From Schistocephalus solidus (taxonomy: Eukaryota; Platyhelminthes; Cestoda; Diphyllobothriidea; Diphyllobothriidae), in the NCBI GenBank assembly GCA_017591395.1, contig WEDG01000341.1, positions 230,438-294,437 of the forward strand: a stretch of DNA of 64,000 nt, in the 5' to 3' direction. The notes under the pieces are model-generated. The model had not been told where the DNA came from. It did no database searches and saw only the letters and a list, made by a program, of their open reading frames with translations. Below, piece after piece: positions 24,855-35,619 of this stretch. The translations under genes and the position numbers were made by a program. Within the stretch, counting starts at the first letter, position 1. Every line of letters starts with the position of its first letter.

Positions 24855-24943
<89 letters not shown>
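24855..24943. repeat. (AGT)n microsatellite, about 30 uninterrupted units
   Basis: An 89-base perfect trinucleotide run. It generates artificial poly-Ser, poly-Val and poly-Thr frames on the two strands (24678-24950, 24763-25185, 24813-25034), none of which should be taken as proteins. It stops within three bases of the foldback element's left terminus. Confidence 0.98.
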
Positions 24944-24945
24944 AA

Positions 24946-25303
24946 GGTAGAATCACCATGCCGACAAAGACAAGGGAGACTGGAATGGCAATTTCTGACT
25001 CATTTATCGTCATCAACCAGTCATATCCAACCACAGGTTTTAACCCATCCGTGGCTCAAACCGGCTCGTTTTCTTGCCGGTGTAGATTGGGAATAAGGAC
25101 ATTCGTCGAAAGAGGCTCGCCGCTCGTTAATGGAACTCACTCGTCCCGTTCTGCCTTGCGGCTCATTCTCGAGCTGGACTCCTAATCAACAAGTTACGGC
25201 TTCGAGCCTCGGGTGGAGTTGGGTATGACTGGCTGATGACGCCTAAGGAGCCAGAAATGGCGATTCCAGTCTCTGTTGTCTTTGTCGGCATTGATATTCT
25301 GCC
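24946..25303. mobile_element. Foldback element Y with about 100-bp inverted arms
   Basis: The left arm (24946-25050) and right arm (25205-25303) are inverted repeats. Both read 'atgccgacaaagacaa' inward, then 'gagactggaat', 'atttctg', and a 'gtcatca-ccagtcata' block. Outer ends read 'ggtagaat' and, on the other strand, 'ggcagaat'. The middle of about 155 bp carries a copy of the direct module at 24760-24850. There is no coding sequence. This is a foldback or MITE-like non-autonomous transposon; a related copy is at 35026-35615. Confidence 0.75.
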
Positions 25304-25436
25304 CCTACGTCGTAACGTCTCAAATTTAGCGTTCAACGCAGTAGCTAATTTTCGTTTATGGGATATATGAAAACCTTCCCAATGGGGCGAGCCAAATGTT
25401 GTGGTTATTTAAGTCCGACTCTCCACACACACACGT

Positions 25437-25905
25437 CAGTTCAACCGTCGTAGTCCGACGATTTCCACCGTATGCTCCACAGAAGGGAGGTACAGGGACG
25501 GTGACTTGCGCGCAAATTAGTTTTAAGTAATATTAGACTTGCACTACTTCTACCACACTCTCTCTTCCCTCGCCCGCCTATGTCAGGTGACAAGACATAT
25601 TCAAGAAGACCGGAGTCGGGGTCTGGCACATATGAAGCATCTCCCACGGAGAGCGGGGTGCGGCATGAGCCTGCACCTACGCGTGACTATGTTTGGCACG
25701 CGAAACCCCATGTTCGGCCTTTTTTATGGGACCGCATCTCAGAATAATAACACCTGCCGCACTCTGAGTTGGCCTCCAGTGTTGATTCAGCGCAGTTACC
25801 ACGTGGCCCGTTTACTGGGCATTACACTTACACACGATAGTTCGACCGTCGTAGTCTGACGATGTCCATTGCATGCTCCAAGAAGGGTGGTGCAGGGACG
25901 GTCAG
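25437..25905 (+). repeat. Repeat X copy 2, with restarted partial unit
   Basis: Starts 'ttcaaccgtcgtagtccgac' and follows copy 1 (7453-7830) to about 25845. It then restarts with a second start block at 25846-25905 ('ttcgaccgtcgtagtctgac'), giving a tandem arrangement. The right edge at about 25905 is exactly where the antisense LINE begins, so it marks an insertion or breakpoint. The minus frame 25441-25647 is repeat-derived. Confidence 0.75.
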
Positions 25906-27540
25906 TTCTTTAGGCGATGCGGATCCCAGGGCGCTCATTACGGTTGGCAACTATTAGCATAGCAGAGAACACGAGACTGAAGAGGCTTGGGGCCAGTACG
26001 TAGCCCTGCTTCACTCCGTTAGTCACTGTGAAAGCCTCTGAGACGGCTCCATTGTCCGTGACGCGCGCTATCATCCCGTCGCGAAGCTGACGCACAGTCT
26101 GCGTGAACCGCTCAGGACAGACGAATTTCTGCATTATTTTCTACAGTTCATCATGATTCACCGTGTCAAAGGCTTTCGCCAGATCCACGAAGGTAGTGTA
26201 GAGGTGGGTTCGCATTTCTTGGAACTTCCCTTGTAGCTGGCGAGCGTCAAAAATCCTGTCGTTTGTTTCGCGGTGTCGTCGGAAGCCACATTGGTTTTCA
26301 GAAAGCCGTCTCGGCTCTAGTTGACCGTTCAGACGATTGAGAAGGATACGGGTGAATATTTCCCCAGTGATGTTAAGCAGCGGGATTTTTCGGTGGTTGT
26401 CGCAGATTGTTGCAATTCCTCTTCTTCTTGTAGATGTGGAGGATTGTGACGTCCTTGAAATTCTGTGGGACCTGTCCCTGGCGCCAAATCGCCTGGAAGA
26501 GCGCTTTGAGTTGATTCATCAGTTGATGGCCACCATTCTTGTAAAGCTTAGCAGGGATCGCGTCGGATCCCGGTGCTTTCCTACCGGAGAGTTACTGCAC
26601 GACCCTGATGGCTTTTGGTAGGGAAGGCAGGAGATTCAGGTCATTGTTCGTGTCCACTTGAGAAAGGCTGTCGATGGCGCATCGGAGATGGTGGAGGCCG
26701 GTTGAGAACGCTTCGGCAGTGCACTACCCAGTGCTTCAGGATTTGCGTCTTCTCAGATAGCAGGGTAGTTCTGTCAGCACTTAGAAGAGGGGCGGCTCCT
26801 TTTATTGGAGGTCCATAGACAGCATTGATGGTGGCGAAGACGTTCATCTATTCGTTGCGATCCGTGTCCACTTGGATCCTCTCGACCTTGCGGGCCTTGC
26901 TGTACAAGGTGGCGACTTCTGTTCAGTTCAGTTTATTTGAGGAAAAATAGGCTAACGCCTTTGAACTTCGGTAGGAGGCTGTCTTGTTTGCAGCGGTAGG
27001 GCGGTCTAGGTAGGCTTTGTGCAACCGGTTCTTCTTGGTGAGCAGAGTGTTGATGGCTGCGTCTTTGTCATCGAACCAGTCCTGGTACTAATGACGTGAA
27101 CAGTCGAAGACATCCAGGGCGGTGGATTGGGCCGTGTCCCTCAGTTGGAACCAGCAGTTCTCCACGGAGGTGTCCTCGTCGGTGAGTGGGGGTTTGGCTA
27201 GTCGGTTGGTCAGCTTGTTGCTGAAATGGGGATTTTGAGCAGGCACATTCAACAAAACAGTATTCAACTAAACTGTTGGTCGCTTACATTGGGGTCCCCT
27301 GCGCGGCTGTAGACGAAGCCTCATCCTGGAGAGGACAAGGTGGTGATACGTTCATCCGTCGGCACCGGGGATTACCTTTGTCACCAGCGCGTCCTGTTGG
27401 TCACGTCTCCGGACGGGGACATAATCCAGCAGGTGCCAGTGTCTCAACCAGGGTTGCATCTAGATCACCTTCTACCGTATCGGGAGGTAGAATAAGGATC
27501 AGGCGATGCTCTGCGCAGGCTCGTAGGATTTAGCATACAT
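25905..27540 (-). mobile_element. RTE-like non-LTR retrotransposon, truncated at both ends
   Basis: Reading on the minus strand: the end of an AP-endonuclease domain (27535-27276; 'LLDYVPVRRRDQQD', 'VTKVIPGADG'), a linker ('SVENCWFQLRDTAQST', 27200-27100), 'AVYGPPIKGAAPLLSADRTT' (about 26825), then reverse transcriptase blocks 'GSDAIPAKLYK' (about 26560), 'TTFVDLAKAFDTVNHDEL' (about 26195) and 'NGVKQGYVLAP' (about 26010). It stops at 'RPGIRIA' (25910), before the catalytic FADD box. Stops and frameshifts abound. The order EN then RT is standard for LINEs; assignment to an RTE/jockey-like family is from recall. A 50-bp insertion sits at 26920-26969. It is dead, and the 5' part, FADD box and 3' part are missing. 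Confidence 0.85.
26920..26969 (-). mobile_element. 50-bp retroelement tail inserted in the LINE
   Basis: Read on the minus strand it is a short 3' end with a potential hairpin ('aggc-gtta-gcct') followed by 'aaataaactgaactgaac'. It is flanked by the direct repeat ACTTC (26915-26919 and 26965-26969). Removing one repeat plus the insert restores the LINE frame through 'SYRSRHLVQQ'. This is a heavily 5'-truncated insertion of another LINE or SINE. Confidence 0.75.
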
Positions 27541-27544
27541 TCAT

Positions 27545-28555
27545 TTTATGTGTAGCTGAAGGCAGTTTAAATGCTTCCGGCCTTGTTTTCCTGAATAAGC
27601 CTTGTCACATTACATCCTTCCGAACCTAATCCTAAAGCGGACGCCGTGGCCATATGTGTTATAAACTGTTTTCACGGTGCACGTGACTACCCCAAGCTGC
27701 GCCGCGGTCTTTAACTTTCGCAGAAATAAAACCAGATAAGAAAGTGTATATTTAATATCAAACACATGTATCCGCCGAAACGCGGTTTTTTCACAGCTTG
27801 CTTAGGAGAGCCATCAGAACTCTTCCTTATGTGTGCGTGCGTTTGTCTTTTTATGCCCACCGGAATTATATTTCTGGGGTTCTTAGCTCTCCTATGTTGT
27901 GTTTTGTTGCAAGTACCAAGAGACCTTGCCGGAAGACAGTTAATTACGTTCTAGTGTTGGTTTTCGTAGTCCGCAACGGTAGTTGGTTACAAATCAAACC
28001 ACCTTACACTGCAAGCCGGCAAGCGACCAATTTTCCAAACTAACTATCACCTTATCCTTCCAATATTCTTTTTCTTGGTGGGCCAATTCGGCTGCAACTA
28101 ACCAAGTTTCAATTAATTAACTGAGGGTAGAGGGTCTGGCAAGTGGACAGTTTTCGTCTGTCTGCCATGTTCGGTGGGCAAAAAAAAAGCATTTTAAGCG
28201 CTCTAAGACTTTTGAGTAGCACCTTGAGGAGGAAATTCGTAAAGCGACACGTTAGTGCCCTGGCAATTGGTTGCTCATCAAGAAACCAGGGCAATTGCCT
28301 TTGCTATCTGGCCTACAACTCTCATATTTTTCTTTTTTCAGCATCGTATCCTGATTATGTTTCATTTCTAGAAAAATAAACTCCAGGGAAGTCAACGACG
28401 GACTGGGCCATGAGCTGATACATGTGGTGTGATCATTTGTGGACTCTAATGGTTTGAACTAGCTAACTGTTAGCCATCGTACGATACCGAAATGAATGAC
28501 TCCGTATTTCGGGAGCAAACAGTGAGTCGACTACGATACAATAACATTTAGTTGT
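27545..28555. other. Unassigned DNA
   Basis: A hydrophobic 62-codon frame at 27766-27954 (+) overlaps another frame at 27798-28043. Neither has start context or family support that I can recognise. Confidence 0.4.
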
Positions 28556-28560
28556 TCGCA

Positions 28561-28652
28561 GTGGTAGTTGTGGTGGTGGTGGGGGTAGTGGGGTGGTGGG
28601 GGTAGTGGTGGTGGTGGTAGTGGTGGTGCTGGTTGTGTTGGTGGTGGTGCGG
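28561..28652 (+). repeat. G-rich GGT/GGGGT tract, G-quadruplex-prone
   Basis: An imperfect GGT repeat containing GGGGG, GGGG and GGGGG runs separated by short loops (about 28579-28605), then (GGT)n. The minus strand yields an artificial poly-Thr/poly-Pro frame (28463-28849). Confidence 0.85.
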
Positions 28653-28854
28653 ATTCTATTCTTTTGTGGGGTGCTGTGTAAATAAGTCGCATATGGCACA
28701 CTTAGACGACTCACATGGAAATTACAGCCACTGTGCGCAATCCCATCACCATCTGGCTGAAAGTCTTGGACAGTCGACTGGTGCACGGCAGAGAAGATAT
28801 AGCATGTGGGCGACCCTGGGGACTTCGTCTCCATGATACTTCCGCGCATCGTGA

Positions 28855-29620
28855 TGAGTCGTGGCTTGGGAGGCTACTACCTGATGGCATAACTCAGACC
28901 ATGCATTCAAACTATATGGATGGCGTGACTGACTGGTGGACTGAGGGTCAGGCTCCAATGGCTCCCTCTCATGTGGCATCTATGGCACACTCGAGTATGT
29001 GAGATCTGAGTCACCCACTCCCTTAACGGGAAACTCTGTTGTTAATGCGGGAATTCAGGTCTTGGGGGGCGCGCGTATGCGTCTTATTGAGATCTGGCAA
29101 CTACTTGCGCCCAATACCAACATCTGGCGGCTGACCCGCTCAGAGTTCGGACTGGTGCATGGACTACAATTCAGAGAGTGAGGTCAACTCAGCGAATTTC
29201 CTCGATGTAGTAAATCTTACGTGTTTTTTTAACTATCAACATGAGCTAAAAGTCGTGGCTTGGATAACTCATTTTCTCTAAGGATGGAGAGTGAGACTGT
29301 AATGGCTTCTTAATGGGGCTGCTATGACACTTCCCATTCAGATAGGATCCGAGCCGAGCACTTCTTGTTTCTAGGAAAACCTGGTCCATCGTGCGCTTAC
29401 CAGGAATCAGAGGCCCACGTAGATGAACTGCCTGACTTTGTCAGCCACAGCGCCCGATCCTAAACCCCAGTCTTCCAGGTTTAGTCTTGCCACCGGACAC
29501 AGCAGCGGGAGAGGGGAGAGGGTTCGGTGGGTGCAGCACAAGTTTCTCATCACCATCAACCAATTCGTGCGAAAATCTTCCTCTCTGCAACCACCATAGG
29601 GTGTGGGGAAGACGGTAAAC
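28855..29620 (+). repeat. Repeat X copy 3, modular
   Basis: 'gtggcttgggaggctac', 'tgactgactggtgga', 'gtcaggctccaatggctcc', then 'atgagctaaaagtcgtggct' and a second 'aatggcttcttaatg' module match 55262-55810 in order. The last part (29450-29580, 'ccaccggacacagcagcggg' and onward) matches 55900-56000. The 60-95 codon frames inside are repeat-derived. Confidence 0.65.
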
Positions 29621-29629
29621 ATTGTCTTT

Positions 29630-31600
29630 CAAGATCGTCAAATTGTTATGTCATCTAGGTCGATGGAAAGGGTGCTCTGAAAATGTTAACTAGGACTGTA
29701 TCCTGAAAGCCCGTTCGTCACAGGAACTGCTGTCATGAACTGTGCGTGCTTACAGGGCAATAATTCCGTAGGACGATTCCGTTTTATGCGTAGGTACGCC
29801 CTCCTCCATAATTTGTCGTGTTCACCTGATTCTACCCCGATCGAAATGTCTAGGCCAATTTAAATGCCCTCCAAACACCCAAGAGACGCATTGATCACGA
29901 TCTGAAACTAGATCACCAATGATATTGCGCTTATGACACGGCAACGTGAAGCGGTGTTAGAGGTAAGATGTAGCGATATGCAGTGAGAGGGAGATTTTAC
30001 ATATAATCAAGGTCAAACGTGTTTCATGCTAAATCTTTCCTGGCTCCATGTCAGTAGGGTCATTTGATCTCAAGTTGCAAAATTCCTTAAGTATGCAACC
30101 TAAAGAGGAGATTTCCTCTTTGAATCCAAGGATATTAATTTGTACTTTGACTGATAGTTAACTTAATGATTTACAAGAAGAAGTTCTACAAGTATGTCCT
30201 TAGCAAGGTGTACCAAACAATAAGATAATCTCAGTTGAACTTTGCATGCACACCTGGTCATCGCTTCATCTGGGTTAAAACGGTGCGAACAGGTCCTATT
30301 TTTTAAGCGGTCACATTTTCGACCATAATAAGAAAAAACAGTTAAATAAACGCAATCCAGTTTAAAATATCCAAGTAACTTCTATGGCAACCCCGTATCC
30401 CAACCCTAAAATTAATCCTAACCATAAGCTCGATGGCATTTAGCGCTAGTGTACCTGTATTACGGGTGGATCCTACTCCCGTTTTCTACCGAGATTCCAT
30501 CTGGAGGGGGTTATTTGACGGAAAATTTATTGAGAATATAAGTATATTATAAGTAAAAGTCTTGGATAAAATAACTCGATGCACATGTTAGCATCAAAAA
30601 GTTCACCAGAGTACTGTTACGATTGATTTTAGTCACTTAATTCTTTTTACCTCAAACTGATAGAGGAATTATGGAGAATTTTACGTAAACCTGCCACCTG
30701 CACACTTGACGGCAGTAAATTTAGTACCGGAAACTTTTAACTTGGGGGAAAAACAGGTGTCATATGTGTTCATGCGTCCCAACTTCTGCCGTTAACTGAC
30801 GTATTCCGCGCCTTGTTGACTTGGTGAATTAAGCATTTTCAACTTCCTTGTAATTAACATCTCTATGGACAGGTTGCTGGGACAGCAATGCGAGACAAAC
30901 ATAGTCCAGATCTCATCAGCATTTCCGGGTCTCAAATGGAGGGCAAGCTCTCATTACAGTTAAATCGAGCAACTCTATAAAAGTAGGTTTTGATATAAAT
31001 CTGCTTATTCAAAACGACAGAAACGTCGAGTAGCTACTTACTCCTCAATCTGAAATTCACAATGAGAAGGAAAAGATGACAAAATATTTCCTTTTTGAAC
31101 GTCATAACATGTAGACAAGAAGGCAAACTAATCAGATGGTACGTCTTTCAAAAGAATCCGGGGAAAGAATAATATACACTTTTCGTGAGCTTTATGTTGC
31201 CACAATGCAAACGAAACATTGTTACAATCTCTTCAAAAGCATGGAAACGTTGCTTGAATGAAACAATGGGCTCACAGAGCTATTCTCTTTCGGGGAAATT
31301 TTCATTAAACCTGGTTATCTAGTCCATTCCATTCGGAACTGAATTAGCCACCTGCGGAAGAACAGCTCCGAAAACTCACCTATAATGCCGTTGCTAGTTA
31401 GGGTAAACATATTTTTAAAAATGTTCGAAATTCGGTTACGTCGCACTCCTGTGTGGACTCAAAACGCAACTTAGTTCATAGCTATCATTTCAAAGAAAAC
31501 AATTCTAATGAAAGCGGTAAACGGTGACCAGCCTCTGAAGGTCGCGTAAAACCGTACTTGCGGTTCCACATGTTCTGTTTAACTGTACTTCTATTGACTA
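29630..31600. other. Unassigned AT-rich DNA
   Basis: No frame above 60 codons over nearly 2 kb, which is typical of intron or intergenic sequence. A weak Z-like run ('cccaaccctaaaattaatcc', about 30399) is the only repeat hint. Confidence 0.5.
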
Positions 31601-31639
31601 AACATCCACAGAAGGGCTGCATGGGTGCGTTTAGTCAAA

Positions 31640-31843
31640 ATGGGGACAATCTTGTTCATTGTATGCGTTTACTTGACTGCACAAGGTCTGTGTGAGTCCT
31701 TACCTGCTGGTGTACGTGTCGTGGCAAGTCGTATGCAGGGACTTCTCCGCACCAGTTCGCTGACTACCATGGACAGTCGAGTGACGCATGCGGAGAGGGA
31801 AGAAAGAGTGAAGCCAATACTGGAGAACTCATCCTCATGGTAA
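31640..31843 (+). CDS. Candidate small secreted peptide (single exon or first coding exon)
   Basis: A 67-codon frame starting at an ATG in good context (aaaATGG, A at -3 and G at +4). Residues 2-15 form a hydrophobic core ('GTILFIVCVYLTAQ') followed by small residues and 'GLCES', a textbook signal peptide with likely cleavage after Gly or Cys near residues 16-18. The predicted mature part is about 49 residues, basic then acidic, contains no Cys and ends 'ILENSSSW'. A 3' splice-like site (tccacag, ending at 31611) lies 28 bases upstream and could accept a 5' exon or a trans-spliced leader. An out-of-frame ATG at 31621 precedes the start. A donor-like 'ATG|GTAAAT' overlaps the stop, so the frame may continue into another exon. 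I do not recognise the family. Cestodes secrete many small lineage-specific peptides, so function is not guessed. A chance frame is possible. Confidence 0.4.
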   Translation: MGTILFIVCVYLTAQGLCESLPAGVRVVASRMQGLLRTSSLTTMDSRVTHAEREERVKPILENSSSW

Positions 31844-31849
31844 ATTAAC

Positions 31850-32680
31850 GCATTCCTGATGTGAATTGATAAATCAGGAGGCGATATCGCTTGTGGCTTG
31901 GAATGTCTTTTCTCAAGAATGAGAACCAGGTTATAATTGCTCCTCTATAATGTGGTATTTGCGGCGCTCTCATCTGTGTGAGGTCTGTACTTCCTCCTGA
32001 ATGAGATCTAGCTTAAAGGAACTTAGAGGCCAGACCTTGTGTGGCACGCGCAGACGGAGAGCTCAATTTTATCAGGCAATATGACCGCGTCGCACCCCCC
32101 TCGTTCCATTTGTCTTGAATTTGCCCAGCTATCACATACGGTGGTATGGGAAGGGCGAGTGGAGTAGCCCCAACCCTAGTCACTGCTGTGCCCAATCCGT
32201 AAGACCTGCCCGACCCCATATTCGGTGCTGAGACTTTGCCTGGGCAAATTAGCTAGCCACGCGGAGAACGTGCGGATGACCACTGTTCCCACTGCCCGTC
32301 TCGGTGAGTACACTTGCACAAGAGCTCACGCGTATGACGAAATCCGGTCGCCAGGCCTTCAACTGCGAGCATCATCGCACCACATGCAACCACGTGCGAT
32401 GAGCGTGGGAACTAATACTCTTGATGGGTATGCTAGCGCACAGCAACGGCATGGCAACTGTATACTGGACCATCTGGCCGATCAGATAATCAGCACACCA
32501 CGTGCAATTATCTGCGACGCGCTTGGGAGCTGCCAATTGCGCTAAGCACATAATAACCTAGCAGCTAAATCCTATAAGTGCTGCAAAACCTGGGCAACCA
32601 AATACCCTTGTCTGACTCGGTCGCTGATGCTGGAGTCGATCGAAAATCCGAAGCGTCAGGCTAATAAAGCTCCCGTTCCA
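31850..32680. repeat. GC-rich dispersed repeat region
   Basis: Begins near 32028 ('gaggccagaccttgtgtggc') and continues through 'tatgaccgcgtcgcacc', 'cacgtgcaattatctgcgac' and 'gcacataataacctagc'. The first words recur, diverged, at 15230-15290. Composition and low coding potential suggest a moderately repetitive element. The 106-codon plus frame at 32225-32545 and the minus frame at 32013-32219 are probably repeat-internal. No termini were identified. Confidence 0.45.
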
Positions 32681-33014
32681 TTGGTCGTATCTCCTTCTTT
32701 GTCGCAGTATTAGATCTCTTCAAACCATTGTTTTAAGTGAACCCGTAGTCTTTCCGAGTTCTTGCTCCTAAATGAACAACCGGGAGAGTTTAGCATTCGG
32801 AATTAGTCCATATGGGGAAAAATTTAGATTGTGACCACAATTAAACCAGTTGATAAACATGGTCTTTCTTGCTCATCCCAATCCTTTTCATCAGCACAAT
32901 TAACATGACATTATATTTTTTCTTATTTTTCTATTCTGGTTTAAAATAATTTACTCAGTGATAAGACTGGTTGTTCTGAACTATGATTTCTTCTGTTTCA
33001 TGTTAATTTTGAGA

Positions 33015-33254
33015 TTAAGTGAAATATTCTCTACCTACTATTCGTTCTTCATATTCCGACGTGACTGGAAGCAGTTTAAAAGGCGTTACGAAATCCTTTG
33101 TTGTCCATACGCTTCCGTCGTATGCGTTTTCTAAAAGAAAGCACTGCTCTTTATACCTCCTGTGTCTATGTGCTTTAATCTTACCTTTCCGAAGGGTTGT
33201 TTTTATAAGACTATAATCCCTCTCCTGTAAAATGAACTTTTGTAGAACTGACAA
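33015..33254 (-). CDS. Possible coding exon(s), unassigned
   Basis: A 79-codon minus-strand frame with an internal segment bounded by splice-like sites. An acceptor 'cattttacag' ends at 33225 and a strong donor 'AAG|GTAAG' follows 33185, defining a 40-nt potential micro-exon (33224-33185). If unspliced, the frame continues to a TAA at 33015-33017. The protein is rich in Lys/Arg in the middle ('KGKIKAHRHRRYKEQ') and shows no known domain. Flatworms do have micro-exon genes, so the signal deserves a look, but a chance coincidence of splice-like motifs in AT-rich DNA is quite possible. Confidence 0.2.
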   Translation of the reverse strand: MSVLQKFILQERDYSLIKTTLRKGKIKAHRHRRYKEQCFLLENAYDGSVWTTKDFVTPFKLLPVTSEYEERIVGREYFT

Positions 33255-33259
33255 GAATT

Positions 33260-34640
33260 TGCAAGGAGGGCGACTGACTGATAAAAATCGTATATGCTGG
33301 CTTCAACTCTTGGTTGACTTGCAAAATTGCATTTCTCCGATAGAAAATAAGGTTAAGATGATAAGAAAGCGAAAATATTAGACAAGCCTCAGTATTTGCT
33401 ACATTTATGGAATTCTAGAAGATATTGATCTCAGGGGGAATAGTTCAAAATGTCATATAGTCGATGTGAAATAATGCATTGCATTTTATCTATACCAAAA
33501 AGTTCTAGATGGCAGGCAACCAGGCCTTTAAATGGTTACTTGCCCCTCTTACTAACACTTCACAAATTGAATTCTTTCCTGGCATACTGCATCTGTCTTC
33601 TTTTTAGAAGCAACTAATGCATTTTCTCTCACGTTTGGTCAAACGTAAAATGAGCGGAAGTTGGCGTCTATCGTTATCTTTTCTAATGAAATAAATTCGG
33701 TCACAACCTATTGGAACAGATATATTACCTTTATGTCGATAACAAGCAGGTGGTTGCTAACCGCTGTGGTCCAAAATATTTCAAAGGATTTTCTGTCGTA
33801 ACCGCCCATATATTCGGTGCAATAGATGACACCTTTCTCATGGGCGGGTTGCAACGCAGATTATATGTGTTGTAATAACATTTACCTCAGAAGTTTTAAG
33901 TTTATTTTGGTAACACCAGTGTTGAATGGGCTGTTTTGTTGGCTGTTCGGTGGCTAAGAAGAGACTACGGACGAAACTTTTGGAATTATTTCTAGACTTT
34001 TCACTTAGTTTTGGTCAAAAGATTTAGGGCTCGCAGGCCTTACAAAGGACCAGCGGGAAATATTTTCATAAAATAGATAAAAGATAAACTTTTCGGAGAA
34101 CGGATAAGGGGTATATACATCCCTCCCAACGCTTTGGCGTATGACTACCTTTTATGTGGGGCTGGTGATGGACGAGATTATACGAGTGGGGCCGTTTAAA
34201 AGAACGGGCTGATACGGTTGAAATTATGTAACAGGCCAGTACATCACATTTTAGTTATATGCTTGCTTTAATGTAGTAAATAACTCTGAATAGAATTTGG
34301 AACATTATCAGAAGTATTCAGTAGGAACTAATCATCTCAGGAAGAAAGGCAACACGTCTTTTTTCGGAAAGGAACCAGGTAACTTACCCGGAAACAGAAT
34401 GGCCAATAAGCTTTTGATAAGTCTGTCAAGGCTCCGTACTGAGATAGTAATTGTCACATGCGCTCAACTATCTTATCAGTCGAAAGATTGACGTTTGGAA
34501 GCAAATTTTATTTAACCCTAGTTTCCATAGCAGTTTCAAAACGAGTATTGTTAAGGAGTGCTAGTGATTCAACTAGTCAACCATTCTATACTAGTCTAGT
34601 GGGCATGATTTAACGCGTAGTTGCAGGCTAACGTTGCACC
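33260..34640. other. Unassigned AT-rich DNA
   Basis: Only one frame slightly over 60 codons (34297-34491, +), without features. No repeats recognised. Confidence 0.5.
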
Positions 34641-34860
34641 AGCCACCTGCGCCTGACTCCGCCTTGGGTCTTCTTGACTCTATCTTGACACCGGACACAG
34701 GCGGGTGAGGGGAGAGAGAGCGTGCGGTAGCTGCAGTGCAAGTCTACTATCACTTGAAACTAATCCACGCGCAAGTCACCGTTCCTGCACCACCATGCTG
34801 TGGAGCACATGGTAGACGTCATCAAAATCGACAGTTTAACTTTACTGGTAACAAGCGGTC
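34641..34860 (-). repeat. Repeat X copy 4, partial, inverted
   Basis: 'cagccacctgcgcctgactc', 'gtcttcttgactctatcttg', 'acaccggacacaggcggg', then 'actaatccacgcgcaagtca', 'ccgttcctgcacc' and 'gtcatcaaaatcgacag' form the reverse of the X block at 25440-25620 and match 55870-56050. Confidence 0.75.
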
Positions 34861-35025
34861 TGCTTATGTCTCTTCGACTATGAGGTAGGTTATTTCGCAG
34901 TAAAAAATTAGGGAAAAGTGCTATCTAGGGTAGTGGGGCGTTCGCCGATTGCGTTACGAGACCTACGCGTTCCATTATGCCATGGAAATTGATCTACAGC
35001 GATGTAGGCAGCCTCATATCGACTG

Positions 35026-35615
35026 GTAATATAGGCTGGATGACAGGGCTGGCAAAGACAAGGGAAACTGAAATGACTATTTCTAGCTTATTAGCCGTCA
35101 TCAGCAAGTGATATCCGGTGACCTGTTTGCAACCCCTAAGGCTCGAACCCATGTTCTGCTGGTTTGACTTCTCTCGATTTAACCATTGCTTCAAGGGCTC
35201 TTTGTCTTGTCGGTTGCGATCAGGTAATTAACTACAGTATAGGGGGCGCTTACCAATCACCTTATGAGAGCTACTCGTCCTGTCGTGCCTTGAGACTCGA
35301 TCTAGGGCTTTGTAGACAGCCGCACAGTAGCCAATAATCTGGGTAGAATGAGATTACGGAAGAAGGCTCGTCCCATAACGCTGTCGGTGAGCGCCTCATT
35401 GACATTTTTTATAAACCTGATCGCAAATGACAGGCCAAAGAACCCTCGGCTCAATCGTTAAAGGGGTAGATTTTTAACCAGCAGAAAATGGGTTTGAACT
35501 TCAGGAATTGCAGGCAGGTCGGCCCGTATCACTGGCTGATGATGGCTAATAAGCCAGCAAAAGAAATCACAGGCTGTCTTGCATTTGTCTAAAACTACAC
35601 TCGGTCTAGGCATAA
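35026..35615. mobile_element. Foldback element Y, second copy
   Basis: The left arm (about 35048-35135, 'ggcaaagacaagggaaactg' then 'cttattagccgtcatcagca') and the right arm (about 35517-35600, reverse complement) are inverted repeats similar to those at 24946-25303. Here the centre is longer (about 380 bp) and holds two diverged versions of the family Y direct module. No coding sequence is seen. Divergence from the first copy shows it is not recent. Confidence 0.65.
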
Positions 35616-35619
35616 TGGG

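Noticed and set aside
24678..25185. Open frames of 90-140 codons with poly-Ser, poly-Val and poly-Thr
   Set aside because: They are the three readings of a perfect AGT microsatellite plus its flanks; no domain outside the run.
28463..28849. 128-codon minus-strand frame with Thr/Pro tract
   Set aside because: It is created by the G-rich GGT tract on the other strand; low-complexity artefact.
21717..35165. B-box-like words (ggctcaaaccc, ggctcgaaccc) suggesting tRNA genes or tRNA-derived SINEs
   Set aside because: No A box at proper spacing and no cloverleaf could be drawn; the words lie inside Y-type repeats.
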